In this document: piece after piece, positions 10,266 to 18,621 of the stretch | Layout of the letters: the number at the start of each line of letters is the position of its first letter | Position numbering within the stretch: position 1 is the stretch's first letter | Translations under genes and position numbers: made by a program | Notes under the pieces: model-generated | Seen by the model: only the letters and a program-made list of their open reading frames with translations | Databases searched by the model: none | Told to the model about the DNA's origin: nothing | Assembly (NCBI GenBank): GCA_035532115.1 | Contig: DATKRO010000098.1 | Location: 1-48,475, forward strand | Length of the DNA stretch: 48,475 nucleotides | Direction: 5' to 3' | Source of the DNA: Acaudatibacter sp035532115 | GTDB taxonomy: Bacteria; Pseudomonadota; Alphaproteobacteria; Caulobacterales; Caulobacteraceae

Positions 10266-10722
10266 AAGGCCTGCGGGACGGGCCGTAGAGCTGCGCCGCC
10301 CTGGCCTCGAAGCAGCCCACCAGCCGGTTCACGGCGCGCTGGAAGTTCGCCGCCAGCAATCGCTCGAGCAGGCGCGACTTGAACTCGAAGTCGATCTCGA
10401 AGCCGAGCTGCGCCCCTGCCGGATGAGGCGCAAAGGTCCAGCGGCTCGTCAGCCGCCGGAACGGGCCGGCGATGAGGTCGACATCGATGGTGCGGTCCGG
10501 CGGGTCGAGCCGGACGCGCGTCGCAAAGCGCTCGTGGACGATCGCGAAGCCAACATCCGCCTCCGCCTCGAGCGTCTCCACGCCCTGCCCGTCCAGGCGT
10601 CGGTTCCAGGCGCGCAGCCGCGTCACCCAGGGCACGAACTTCGGATAGCTCTCGACGTCGGCGACGAGGTCGAAGAGCTGATCCGGCTCGTAGGGCAGGA
10701 TGCGCGTGAGGTCGTGACGCAA
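10264..10722 (-). CDS. COQ10/RatA-type START-domain protein
   Basis: Small START/polyketide-cyclase protein of 152 residues, of the family that includes ubiquinone-binding COQ10 and E. coli RatA. The recognisable opening is LTRILPYEPDQLFDLVADVESYPKFVPWV-like, with the aromatic ligand-pocket positions and the C-terminal amphipathic helix (LLAANFQRAVNRLVGCFEAR). A role in chaperoning or sensing quinone is the family inference. The start is TTG at 10722. The lipA stop lies in the same frame two codons upstream, so no longer N-terminus is possible. The gene follows lipA by 3 bases, an arrangement common in alphaproteobacteria. Confidence 0.9.
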   Translation of the reverse strand: MRHDLTRILPYEPDQLFDLVADVESYPKFVPWVTRLRAWNRRLDGQGVETLEAEADVGFAIVHERFATRVRLDPPDRTIDVDLIAGPFRRLTSRWTFAPHPAGAQLGFEIDFEFKSRLLERLLAANFQRAVNRLVGCFEARAAQLYGPSRRP

Positions 10723-10725
10723 GCG

Positions 10726-11682
10726 TCAGCAGTCGGGCGTGACCGCCGCGCGGGCGGCGCGCAGGCGTTCGAAAGCCTCGCCGGCGTGATGCGACGAGCG
10801 CGTCAGCGGGCTCGCCGCCACCATCGCGAATCCCTTGGCGTAGGCGATCGTTTCCAGCGCCCCGAACTCCTCGGGCGCGACGAAGCGTTCGACGGGCGCG
10901 TGCTTGCGGGTCGGCTGCAGATATTGGCCGATGGTGATGAAGTCGACGCCGGCGCAGCGCATGTCATCCATCACCTGGGCGACCTCGTCGCGGCTCTCGC
11001 CCAGGCCGACCATCAGGCCCGACTTGGTGAACTGCTCTGGATTGAGCTCCTTGGCCCGCTCCAGAAGGCGCAGGGAGGCGTAGTAGCGCGCCCCCGGCCG
11101 GATCGCGTGATAGAGCCGCGGCACGGTTTCGAGGTTGTGGTTGAAGACGTCCGGCCGGGCCGCGATCGCCCGTTCGGCCGCTCCGGGTTTCCTAAGGAAA
11201 TCGGGTGTCAGGATCTCCACGGTGGCGGCGGGCGCGGTGGCCCGGATCGCCGCCACGGTCTGGAAGAAGTGTTCGGCGCCGCCGTCGGCGAGGTCGTCGC
11301 GGTCCACCGAAGTGACCACCACGTGCTTCAGCCCCATCTTGGCCACCGCTTCGGCGACCCTGGCCGGCTCGGTGGCGTCAAGCGCGCCGGGCCGGCCGGT
11401 CGCGACGTTGCAGAAGCCGCAGGCGCGGGTGCAGACCTCGCCCATGATCATCACGGTGGCGTGGGACTTTTCCCAACACTCGCCGATGTTGGGGCAGGCC
11501 GCCTCCTCGCAGACGGTGGCGAGCCCGTGCTCGCGCACGATTCGGCGCGTCGCCAGATAGCCGGGCGAGCCGGGTGCGCGCACCTTCAGCCAATCGGGCT
11601 TGCGCTGCAGCGGACTGTCGGGCCGGCCCTGCTTTTCCGGATGGCGCAACGGGCGGGCGCGAGCATCGATGACCACAGTCAT
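10726..11682 (-). CDS. lipA: Lipoyl synthase LipA
   Basis: Radical-SAM enzyme that inserts two sulfurs into octanoyl groups on lipoyl domains; 318 residues. Both iron-sulfur clusters are visible. The auxiliary cluster is C58, C63, C69 (CEEAACPNIGEC) and the radical-SAM cluster is C84, C88, C91 (CTRACGFC). NVATGRP, VVTSVDRDDL and VGLGE also match. The C-terminal RSSHHAGE segment supplies the conserved serine region. The ATG at 11682 fits the family length. It is coupled to the downstream COQ10-like gene with 3 bases between them. Confidence 0.97.
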   Translation of the reverse strand: MTVVIDARARPLRHPEKQGRPDSPLQRKPDWLKVRAPGSPGYLATRRIVREHGLATVCEEAACPNIGECWEKSHATVMIMGEVCTRACGFCNVATGRPGALDATEPARVAEAVAKMGLKHVVVTSVDRDDLADGGAEHFFQTVAAIRATAPAATVEILTPDFLRKPGAAERAIAARPDVFNHNLETVPRLYHAIRPGARYYASLRLLERAKELNPEQFTKSGLMVGLGESRDEVAQVMDDMRCAGVDFITIGQYLQPTRKHAPVERFVAPEEFGALETIAYAKGFAMVAASPLTRSSHHAGEAFERLRAARAAVTPDC

Positions 11683-11739
11683 GGGCCATAGATCGTCCGT
11701 CGCGGCCCGGCGATCAAGCCGGACCTTCGCGCGCCATGG

Positions 11740-13185
11740 TCACGGCATGTCGGCCTGGGAAAGCGGCGGGGCGATCTCCTCCAGGGGCCGGCGCGCCGCG
11801 TTGACGCCAAAGGCGAGTTCGGCGCACGCGGCCAGGATCATCAAGGCGCCCCCGATCAGGTAGCCCACGAGCAGGTTGGCGGCGGAGCCGGTGGCGATCT
11901 GCGCGCCGAAGAGCGCCGGCCCGGCGATCCCGCCGATTGCGGTGCCGAAGGCGTAGAAGATCCCGATGACCATGGCCCGCGTCTCCAGCGGGAAGCTCTC
12001 GCCGACGGTCAGGTAGGCCGCGCTCGCCGCCGCCGAGGCGAAGAAGAACACCACCGTCCATGCGGCGGTGAGTTCGACCGCCGAAAGCGCTCCGTGCGCG
12101 AAGAGCCAGCCGGTGGCGGCGAGCAGTACGCCGGCCAGGGCATAGGTCGATGAGATCATCGGCTTGCGGCCAAGCGAGTCGAAGAGGGGCCCGAGCACGA
12201 GCGGGCCGAGAAAATTGCCGATGGCGAAGGGCAGCAGGAACCAGCCCTCGTCCTGCGCCGGCACGGCGTAGAAGCGGGTAAGGATGAGGCCATAGGTGAA
12301 GAAGATCGCGTTGTAGCAGAAGGCCTGGGTCGCCATCAGGGTGACGCCCAAGAGGGTCCTCGTCGGATATTTGACTATCAGCGAGCGGGCGACCTGGGCG
12401 AGGCCGGTTGGGACTCGCGCCTTCAGGGCGATGGCGGCAAGCGGCTCGCGTCCGGCCGGCGCCGCGACCCCCGCCGCCTGCTCGATCTGCGCCACCACGC
12501 GCTCGGCCTCGGCGATGCGCCCGTGCGTCATCAGCCAGCGCGGGCTTTCGGGGAGATAACGGCGCGCATAGATGACGATGAGCGCCAGCGCCGCGCCGCC
12601 GATGAAGGCGAAACGCCAGCCCAGCTGCACCGGCAGCACCCGCGGATTGAGCAGCACGATGGCGCCCACCGCCGCGAGCGCGGCGCCCACCCAGTAGCTG
12701 CCGTTGATGGTGAGATCGACGCGGCCGCGATGGCGCGCTGGGATCAACTCCTGGATCGCCGAATTCATCGCCGCGCCCTCGCCGCCGATGCCGGCGCCGG
12801 TGAGCGCGCGAAAAACCACGAAGCTGGCGAAGTTCCAGGAAAGTCCGGTGGCCAGTGTGGCGAGGAGGTAGACGGCCAGGGTGACGGTGAAGAGCCGCTT
12901 CCGGCCGAGGATGTCGGTAAGGCGGCCAAAGAAGAGCGCTCCGGTCACCGCTCCAATCAGATAGATGCTTCCCGCCCAGCCGATCTGCTCAGGCGTGAGC
13001 GCCAGCGTGCGCTGGTCGCCCAGCACGCCGGCGAGCGAGCCGACCATGGTCACCTCCAGCCCATCGAGGATCCAGGTCACGCCCAGGGCCGCGACCACGA
13101 GCCAGTGGAACCGGCTCCACGGCAGGGCGTCGAGCCGCGCCGGGACATCGGTGAAGGTGACGGCGGCGGGCGTCGGCGGGGTCAT
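11740..13185 (-). CDS. MFS transporter (sugar/organic-acid porter type)
   Basis: Major facilitator of 481 residues with about 12 hydrophobic segments in two halves. The loop 2-3 motif is GRLTDILGRKR. The loop 4-5 region has RALTGAGIGGEGAAMNS and helix 6 is followed by LPESPRWL. This places it in the sugar-porter/metabolite:H+ symporter group. The substrate cannot be read from sequence. It diverges from an acyl-ACP ligase gene, but it does not look like the LplT family that partners Aas in enterobacteria. It sits 57 bases upstream of lipA in the same direction. Confidence 0.88.
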   Translation of the reverse strand: MTPPTPAAVTFTDVPARLDALPWSRFHWLVVAALGVTWILDGLEVTMVGSLAGVLGDQRTLALTPEQIGWAGSIYLIGAVTGALFFGRLTDILGRKRLFTVTLAVYLLATLATGLSWNFASFVVFRALTGAGIGGEGAAMNSAIQELIPARHRGRVDLTINGSYWVGAALAAVGAIVLLNPRVLPVQLGWRFAFIGGAALALIVIYARRYLPESPRWLMTHGRIAEAERVVAQIEQAAGVAAPAGREPLAAIALKARVPTGLAQVARSLIVKYPTRTLLGVTLMATQAFCYNAIFFTYGLILTRFYAVPAQDEGWFLLPFAIGNFLGPLVLGPLFDSLGRKPMISSTYALAGVLLAATGWLFAHGALSAVELTAAWTVVFFFASAAASAAYLTVGESFPLETRAMVIGIFYAFGTAIGGIAGPALFGAQIATGSAANLLVGYLIGGALMILAACAELAFGVNAARRPLEEIAPPLSQADMP

Positions 13186-13391
13186 GCGGCTCTTTCGGCT
13201 GGCGGCAAGGCTAGGAACCTAACCCATCTTGACCGTTGCGGTTGCACGATCGCGCAGGCGCCGACGCCCGGCGAAGGAGGGCGAGCGAGACCGGCGAGCG
13301 ACCTGGCGAGCGACCTTTTCAAGCCGGAACCGGGGCGATAGCCTTGCTTGGCCGGCGCCGAGACGAGCTCGGCAGCGACTCCAGGAGCGCC

Positions 13392-14945
13392 ATGCCGCGG
13401 GCCTTCGATCCACGAGACAGCCGGCGCGGCCTGTTCGACGCCCTGCTCGACGCGGCCGCCGCCTACGGCCGCGGCAAGCCGATCCTCGAGGACCAGGAGC
13501 GGCGCCCGCTCACCTACACCGGCCTGATTCGCGCCGCTTTCGCCCTCGGCCGCAAGCTGAACGCCGTCACCGCGATGGGCGAGCGCGTCGGCGTCCTGCT
13601 GCCCTCCAGCGCCGCCGCGGTGGTCACATTCTTCGCCCTGCACGCCATCGGCCGCACGCCGGTGATGCTGAACTTCACGGCGGGGCTGCGCAACCTGAGG
13701 GCCGCGGTGAAGATGGCCGGCGTCAAGCGCGTGCTGACGTCGCACCACTTCATCGAGCAGGGCAAGCTGCACGACGTGGTGGACGCGCTGGAGGAGACCT
13801 GCGTCATCACCTATCTGGAAGAAACGCGCCAGAGCATCGGGCTCGCCGACCGCCTCTATGCCCTGGCCGCCTCGCTGGCGCCGCGCCGCTTCCGTACCGA
13901 GACCCGGCCCGGGGCCGCCGCCGTCGTGCTCTTCACCTCCGGCAGCTTCGGCGCGCCCCGCGGCGTCGTGCTCACCCAGGCCAACGTGCTGGCCAACGTC
14001 GCCCAGGTCGCCGCCCACATCGACCTCGATCCGGGCTGGGTGATGTTCAACCCGCTGCCGGTGTTCCACTGCTTCGGCCTCACCGGTGGGGTGCTGCTGC
14101 CCTTGCTTACCGGCATGAAGGCCTTCGAATATCCGTCGCCCCTGCACGTCAAAGCGATACCGCCCCTGGTGCGCGACACCGGCGCGAGCATCCTCTTGGC
14201 CACCGACACCTTCGTGAACCAGTACGCCCGCTCGGCCGAGCCGGACGACTTCAAGGGCCTGGAGTTCATCGTCTGCGGCGCCGAGAAGGTGCGCGACGAG
14301 ACCCACGACCTCATCGCCGAGCGCTTCGGCGACGTGCCGGTGCTCGAGGGCTACGGCGCCACCGAGGCCTCGCCGGTGATCGCCGTCAACAAGCCGCACG
14401 ACAACCGCCGCGGCACGGTCGGGGCTCTGCTGCCCGGGGTCGAGGTTCGCATCGAGCCGGTGGAGGGGATCGGGCGCGGCGGCCGCCTGCTGGTGCGCGG
14501 CCCCAATGTGATGGCGGGCTATCTGAACGAGCACGGCGATCTCGAGCCGCCGGCGGACGGCTGGCACGACACCGGCGACGTCGTCGAGATGACCGGCGAT
14601 CAGTGGATCACCATCCTCGGCCGGGTCAAGCGCTTCGCCAAGGTCGGCGGCGAGATGGTTTCGCTCACCGCGGCCGAGAGCCTCGCCGCCTCGCTGTGGC
14701 CCGACGCCCGACACGCGGTGATCGCCCAGCCGGACGCGCGCAAGGGCGAGCGCCTGGTGCTGGTCACCGACCAGCTGGATGCAGACGCCGGGCGGCTGCT
14801 GGCCCATGCCCAGTCCCTCGGCGCCTCCGAACTCGTGGTCCCACGGCGGATCGTGAAGGTCGGCGACGTTCCGGTGCTCGGCACCGGCAAGACCGACTAC
14901 GTCGCGGTCCAGCGCATGGTGGAAACCGAGCCGCGGGCCGCGTAG
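13392..14945 (+). CDS. Stand-alone Aas-type acyl-ACP/acyl-CoA ligase
   Basis: AMP-forming acyl ligase of 517 residues whose closest remembered match is the ligase half of E. coli Aas (2-acyl-GPE acyltransferase/acyl-ACP synthetase). Shared segments are FTSGSFGAPRGVVLTQANVL (the P-loop), YPSPLH, GYGATEASPVIAVN, GWHDTGD and RVKRFAKVGGEMVSL. The catalytic lysine lies near the C-terminus in LGTGKTDYV. There is no PlsC-like acyltransferase domain and no fused MFS domain. ATG 13392 is chosen because AGGAG (13383-13387) precedes it; an in-frame upstream start at 13236 lacks both an RBS and conservation. It converges closely with ndk. Confidence 0.85.
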   Translation: MPRAFDPRDSRRGLFDALLDAAAAYGRGKPILEDQERRPLTYTGLIRAAFALGRKLNAVTAMGERVGVLLPSSAAAVVTFFALHAIGRTPVMLNFTAGLRNLRAAVKMAGVKRVLTSHHFIEQGKLHDVVDALEETCVITYLEETRQSIGLADRLYALAASLAPRRFRTETRPGAAAVVLFTSGSFGAPRGVVLTQANVLANVAQVAAHIDLDPGWVMFNPLPVFHCFGLTGGVLLPLLTGMKAFEYPSPLHVKAIPPLVRDTGASILLATDTFVNQYARSAEPDDFKGLEFIVCGAEKVRDETHDLIAERFGDVPVLEGYGATEASPVIAVNKPHDNRRGTVGALLPGVEVRIEPVEGIGRGGRLLVRGPNVMAGYLNEHGDLEPPADGWHDTGDVVEMTGDQWITILGRVKRFAKVGGEMVSLTAAESLAASLWPDARHAVIAQPDARKGERLVLVTDQLDADAGRLLAHAQSLGASELVVPRRIVKVGDVPVLGTGKTDYVAVQRMVETEPRAA

Positions 14946-14950
14946 GGCGG

Positions 14951-15370
14951 CTATCCGACGATGTCGTCGTCCTCGAAGAACCGGGCGATCTCGGTCCGGG
15001 CGTTCTCGGGGCTGTCGGAGCCGTGCACCGAGTTGCCCGTGAAGCTCTCCGCGAAGAGCTGGCGGATCGTGCCCGGCGCGGCGTTGGCCGGGTTGGTGGC
15101 TCCCATCACCTCGCGATAGCGAGCGACCGCATCGTCGCCCTCGAGCACCTGGACCACCACCGGGCCAGAGGTCATGAAGCCCACCAACTCGTCGAAGAAG
15201 GGCTTGCCCGCATGGACCTCATAGAAGGCCTCGGCCTCGTCGCGACTGAGGCGCAGGCGCCGCTGGGCGATGATGCGCAAGCCCGCGTCCTCGATCACCG
15301 CATTGATCTTGCCGGTGATGTTGCGGCGCGTGGCGTCCGGTTTGATGATCGAAAGCGTGCGTTCAGTCAT
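14951..15370 (-). CDS. ndk: Nucleoside diphosphate kinase
   Basis: Transfers the gamma-phosphate from ATP to nucleoside diphosphates. The 139-residue product opens with ERTLSIIKPDA and has the active-site histidine in NSVHGSD, followed by SPENARTEIARFF. Family length is 140 or so. The ATG at 15370 matches the family start; in-frame upstream codons to 15529 are unconserved. The stop lies 5 bases from the convergent ligase stop. Confidence 0.97.
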   Translation of the reverse strand: MTERTLSIIKPDATRRNITGKINAVIEDAGLRIIAQRRLRLSRDEAEAFYEVHAGKPFFDELVGFMTSGPVVVQVLEGDDAVARYREVMGATNPANAAPGTIRQLFAESFTGNSVHGSDSPENARTEIARFFEDDDIVG

Positions 15371-15592
15371 GATCACGGGGGTCTGGCGAGCGGCAGGGAG
15401 CGGGCTTATAACGACGGTTGCGGGCGCCGCCAAGGCGGCGAAGCTTTTCAGCGAAGGTGACTTCTGGTGAGCGAAGCCGGAACCCGACGGCGCAGCTAGA
15501 GCGAGCCAGGGCGTCGCCGCCCTCCGCACGCCCGCGCCAGTCGCGGGCGTCGTCGCGCCTCACCTTTCCCACCGCTCCAGAGTTCCGCCGCC

Positions 15593-17413
15593 ATGCTCCG
15601 CATCGATGACCTCGTGTTCGACGCCTACGGACGCCGTTTTTTCGACCACGCCAGCGTCGCCTTGCCGACAGGCGCCAAGGTGGGTCTGGTCGGCCGCAAC
15701 GGCGCCGGCAAGACCACCCTGCTGCGGCTGATCAAGGGCGAACTCTCGCCCGGCGGCGGCGACATACTGATGCCCAGGGCGGCCCGGGTCGGCTGGGTCG
15801 ACCAGGAGCAGGCCGCCTCGCCGATCCCGCTCCTGGAGACCGTGCTGGCCGCCGAGGAGGAGCGCGCAGCCCTGACCGCCGAGCTTGAGACGGCGCCGCC
15901 CGAGCGGCTCGGCGACATCTATGGGCGCCTCGCCCAGATCGGCGCGGACGCGGCGCCCGCGAAAGCCGCCGAAATCCTCGTCGGCCTCGGCTTCAGTCAA
16001 GGCGACCTGGAGCGGCCGATGGCGGATTTCTCGGGCGGCTGGCGCATGCGCGCCGCCCTCGCCGGCGCCCTCTTCGCCGAGCCGGATCTGCTGCTGCTCG
16101 ACGAGCCGACCAACTTCCTCGATCTCGAAGGTGCGCTCTGGCTGGAAGCTCGGCTGAGGCGCCATCCCTCCACCGCTCTCGTCATCAGCCACGACCGCGA
16201 GCTTCTGGACCGTTCGATGGATTTCATTCTGCACCTCGCCGACGCCAAGCTCGAACTCTACTCGGGCGGCTTCGCCCAGTTCGAACGCCAGCGCAGCGAG
16301 AAGCTGGAGCAGGAGAGCGCCACGCGCGCCAAGACCGAAGCCCGGCGCGCGCACCTGCAATCGTTCGTCGATCGTTTTCGAGCCGGCACCAAGGCGCGCC
16401 AGGCGCAGTCGCGGCTGAAGATGATCAACCGCCTCGGAATCGCCGCCCCGGTGATCGACGAGCAAACCGCGCCTTTCATCCTGCCCTCGCCCGAGCGACC
16501 GCTAGCCCCGCCGCTGGTGCGGCTGGAAAAGGTCGCCGTCGGCTACGCCGGCGTGCCGGTGCTGAGCGGCCTCGATCTGGCGCTCGACCTCGACGACCGC
16601 ATCGGCCTGCTGGGCATCAACGGCGCGGGCAAGACCACCTTCGCGCGGCTGCTGGCCGGCGACCTCGCTCCGCTAGCCGGCAAACTCGGCCGCGACCGGC
16701 GCATGAAGGTCGGCTGGTTCCACCAGCATCAGATCGAGGTGATGGAGGCCGACGACACGCCGCTGCAGATCCTCGGCCGAGCGCTTCCGGGCTTGGCCGA
16801 GGCCCAGCGGCGCGCCCGGCTGGCGGCGTTCGGCTTCACGGTCGAAAAGGCCACCACGCGCGTGGACAAACTATCGGGCGGGGAGCGGGCGCGCCTGCTG
16901 ATCAACCTGATCGCCGTCCAGGCGCCGCACCTGCTGATTCTCGACGAGCCGACCAACCATCTCGACATCGACAGCCGCCGCGCCCTGCTGGAGGCCCTCA
17001 ACGACTACGAGGGCGCGGTGGTGCTGATAACCCACGACCGCTCGCTGATGGAGATGGTCGCCGACCGGCTGTGGCTGGCCTCGAAGGGAAGCGTGCGGCC
17101 TTACGAGGGGGATCTGGCAGACTACGCCAAGCTCGTGCTGGATCGCGCCCGGGTCGCCGCCAGGGGCCCGGCCGCCCCGCGGAACGGAATCGAGCCGCTG
17201 AACCGCAAGCTCGAAGTCGCCGAGGCCACGCTGGCGCGAGAGCAATTGTCGTTGGCCCGCGCCGACGCCGCGCTCGCCGGCCCGCTTGGGGCGGTGGAAC
17301 GAGCCGCCCTGGCGCAAACGCGCGCGCGGCTCGCCGAGACGGTGGCCGCGGCCGAAGCGCGCTGGCTCGAAGCGGCCGAGGCCGTCGAGGCTGCGGTTCG
17401 CGTGCGGGGCTAG
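15593..17413 (+). CDS. ABC-F family ATPase (YheS/Uup-like)
   Basis: Duplicated ABC ATPase without membrane domains, 606 residues; ABC-F proteins act on ribosomes. Walker A sites are GRNGAGKTT (K40) and GINGAGKTT (K347). The two signatures are SGGWRMR and LSGGERARLL, and the Walker B strands are LLLLDEPTN and LLILDEPTN, both with catalytic Glu. The linker between domains is the expected charged helical P-site tRNA-interaction region (KLEQESATRAKTEARRAHLQ). A C-terminal coiled coil (about 535-600) follows. The YheS-like subgroup is my best guess. Its TAG stop overlaps the convergent lipoprotein stop in a shared CTAG. Confidence 0.92.
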   Translation: MLRIDDLVFDAYGRRFFDHASVALPTGAKVGLVGRNGAGKTTLLRLIKGELSPGGGDILMPRAARVGWVDQEQAASPIPLLETVLAAEEERAALTAELETAPPERLGDIYGRLAQIGADAAPAKAAEILVGLGFSQGDLERPMADFSGGWRMRAALAGALFAEPDLLLLDEPTNFLDLEGALWLEARLRRHPSTALVISHDRELLDRSMDFILHLADAKLELYSGGFAQFERQRSEKLEQESATRAKTEARRAHLQSFVDRFRAGTKARQAQSRLKMINRLGIAAPVIDEQTAPFILPSPERPLAPPLVRLEKVAVGYAGVPVLSGLDLALDLDDRIGLLGINGAGKTTFARLLAGDLAPLAGKLGRDRRMKVGWFHQHQIEVMEADDTPLQILGRALPGLAEAQRRARLAAFGFTVEKATTRVDKLSGGERARLLINLIAVQAPHLLILDEPTNHLDIDSRRALLEALNDYEGAVVLITHDRSLMEMVADRLWLASKGSVRPYEGDLADYAKLVLDRARVAARGPAAPRNGIEPLNRKLEVAEATLAREQLSLARADAALAGPLGAVERAALAQTRARLAETVAAAEARWLEAAEAVEAAVRVRG

Positions 17414-17694
17414 CCGCGCCCGTGGAAGGCGTGGAAGCCTTCGTGGAAGTGACGCCGGAAATGGCCATCGACGTCGCGATGGAACCGGCCGTCGTTGTCC
17501 CGATACATGAAGACGCCGTCGCCGCCCCAATAACCGCCGTCGATCGGGCCGTAGAAGCCGTCGTAATAGCCGCCGCCGTAGTCGCCGTATCCGTAGGACG
17601 GGCCGTATCCGTAGCTGTAGCCATCGTAATCTGCGCAGGCGGTCAAGGATAAGGCTGCCACCGCTGCGAAGATGATCGGCGCTAGCGCTTTCAT
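17410..17694 (-). CDS. Small Tyr/Gly-rich lipoprotein
   Basis: A 94-residue predicted lipoprotein of unknown function. The signal peptide MKALAPIIFAAVAALSLTAC ends in an LTAC lipobox (C20). The mature part is low-complexity: tyrosine- and glycine-rich at 25-55 (SYGYGPSYGYGDYGGGYYD), then Asp/His/Arg-rich with FHRDVDGHFRRHFH. A GGAG lies about 11 bases before the ATG. The C-terminal stop overlaps that of the ABC-F gene. The His-rich end could bind metal, but that is speculation. Confidence 0.75.
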   Translation of the reverse strand: MKALAPIIFAAVAALSLTACADYDGYSYGYGPSYGYGDYGGGYYDGFYGPIDGGYWGGDGVFMYRDNDGRFHRDVDGHFRRHFHEGFHAFHGRG

Positions 17695-17804
17695 CCTGCT
17701 GCTCCCAAGATTTCCTGGCCTCGGCGCCGCTTGATAGCGACGACGTTCGACCAGGGACCAGCGGACAACGCGCCACCGATGCTTTGGATGCTCGGACGGG
17801 CGTC

Positions 17805-18170
17805 TCAGCCGCAGGTGACGGAACGCACCAGTCCGGTCTGGGAATCGTAGATGATGGTCTGCCGATAGGATTCGTAGCCGCGGGTGATCGGGCAGGTCGA
17901 ACAGAGCACGCGGCGGCGGCTCGGGACGAGAGGAATGGGAATGTCGGTCCTTGGCTTGCCGACGAGGTACTGCAGCTTGGTGGCGCCGCAACTGTCGGAG
18001 GCGGCCGGCGGGGCGGGGCGCCGCGGTGGCGCGGGCGTCGCCGGAGCGGGCGGCGGCGATGGTCTGGCGGGAGCGGCGGGCGGCGCCTGCGTGGCGGGCG
18101 GCGCCGCGCAACTCGCAACGGCGAGCAACAACGCCGCCATGGCCCAGCATCTCACGCCCCCTGCCGCCAT
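17805..18170 (-). CDS. Lipoprotein with I78-like peptidase-inhibitor domain
   Basis: A 121-residue predicted lipoprotein. The lipobox VASC gives C21 as the lipidated cysteine. A Pro/Ala-rich linker (about 22-57) follows. The C-terminal domain (about 58-121) resembles inhibitor family I78: it opens CGATKLQYLVGKPRTDIP, then has TRGYESYRQTIIYD and ends VRSVTCG, with an extra CSTC pair. A periplasmic or surface protease-inhibitor role is inferred from the family. ATG 18170 lies inside the 3' end of holC (overlap of 19 bases), so it probably belongs to the pepA-holC transcript. Confidence 0.72.
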   Translation of the reverse strand: MAAGGVRCWAMAALLLAVASCAAPPATQAPPAAPARPSPPPAPATPAPPRRPAPPAASDSCGATKLQYLVGKPRTDIPIPLVPSRRRVLCSTCPITRGYESYRQTIIYDSQTGLVRSVTCG

Positions 18171-18613
18171 CCGCCCGTCTCCCCTTGCCGCCAATAGGAA
18201 ATCCCCCTGCCCTCGGCCTTGAAAAACGACCAGCGACGGCGCGCCTCGGCCAGGGCGGCGTCGTCGCGGCCGTCGAGCACCAGGATGCAGCGCTGGTATG
18301 GCGAAATGTCGCCAGCTTCGGCGCCATCCACCAGGAAGAGCACCTCGGCGCCATTGGGATTGTCCGCCGCGGTGGTGATCAGCACCGGCTGGCGCTCGGC
18401 GCTCGCCTCTTCCGCCGTTCCGTGCGGCAGGAAGCTGTCGTCGCGGTAGCTCCACAACCAGGCATCGAGATGCTCCACCCGCTCGGCGCTCTGTGCGCGC
18501 ACCAGGGCGCGCCAGCCGCGCGCCAGGGTTTTCTCCAGCAGGTCGGGCAGAACCTGATCGAGGCCGGCGGGCTCGAGGTGATAGAACCAGACCTCGCAGC
18601 CGCCCTCGGTCAT
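18152..18613 (-). CDS. holC: DNA polymerase III chi subunit HolC
   Basis: Clamp-loader accessory subunit that links the polymerase to SSB; 153 residues against 147 in E. coli. Family features are the opening VWFYHLEPAGLDQVLPDLLEK and DAWLWSYRDDSFLPHG. PVLITTAADNPNGAEVLFLV and a final WSFFKAEG-type helix follow. ATG 18613 starts 8 bases after pepA ends, the usual alphaproteobacterial pepA-holC pairing. Upstream in-frame codons are shadow of pepA. Confidence 0.94.
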   Translation of the reverse strand: MTEGGCEVWFYHLEPAGLDQVLPDLLEKTLARGWRALVRAQSAERVEHLDAWLWSYRDDSFLPHGTAEEASAERQPVLITTAADNPNGAEVLFLVDGAEAGDISPYQRCILVLDGRDDAALAEARRRWSFFKAEGRGISYWRQGETGGWRQGA

Positions 18614-18621
18614 GGCGCGGC

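Noticed and set aside
11740..14945. An Aas/LplT lysophospholipid recycling pair formed by the MFS transporter and the ligase
   Set aside because: The MFS protein has sugar-porter-type motifs and the two genes are divergent, so the pairing is not supported.
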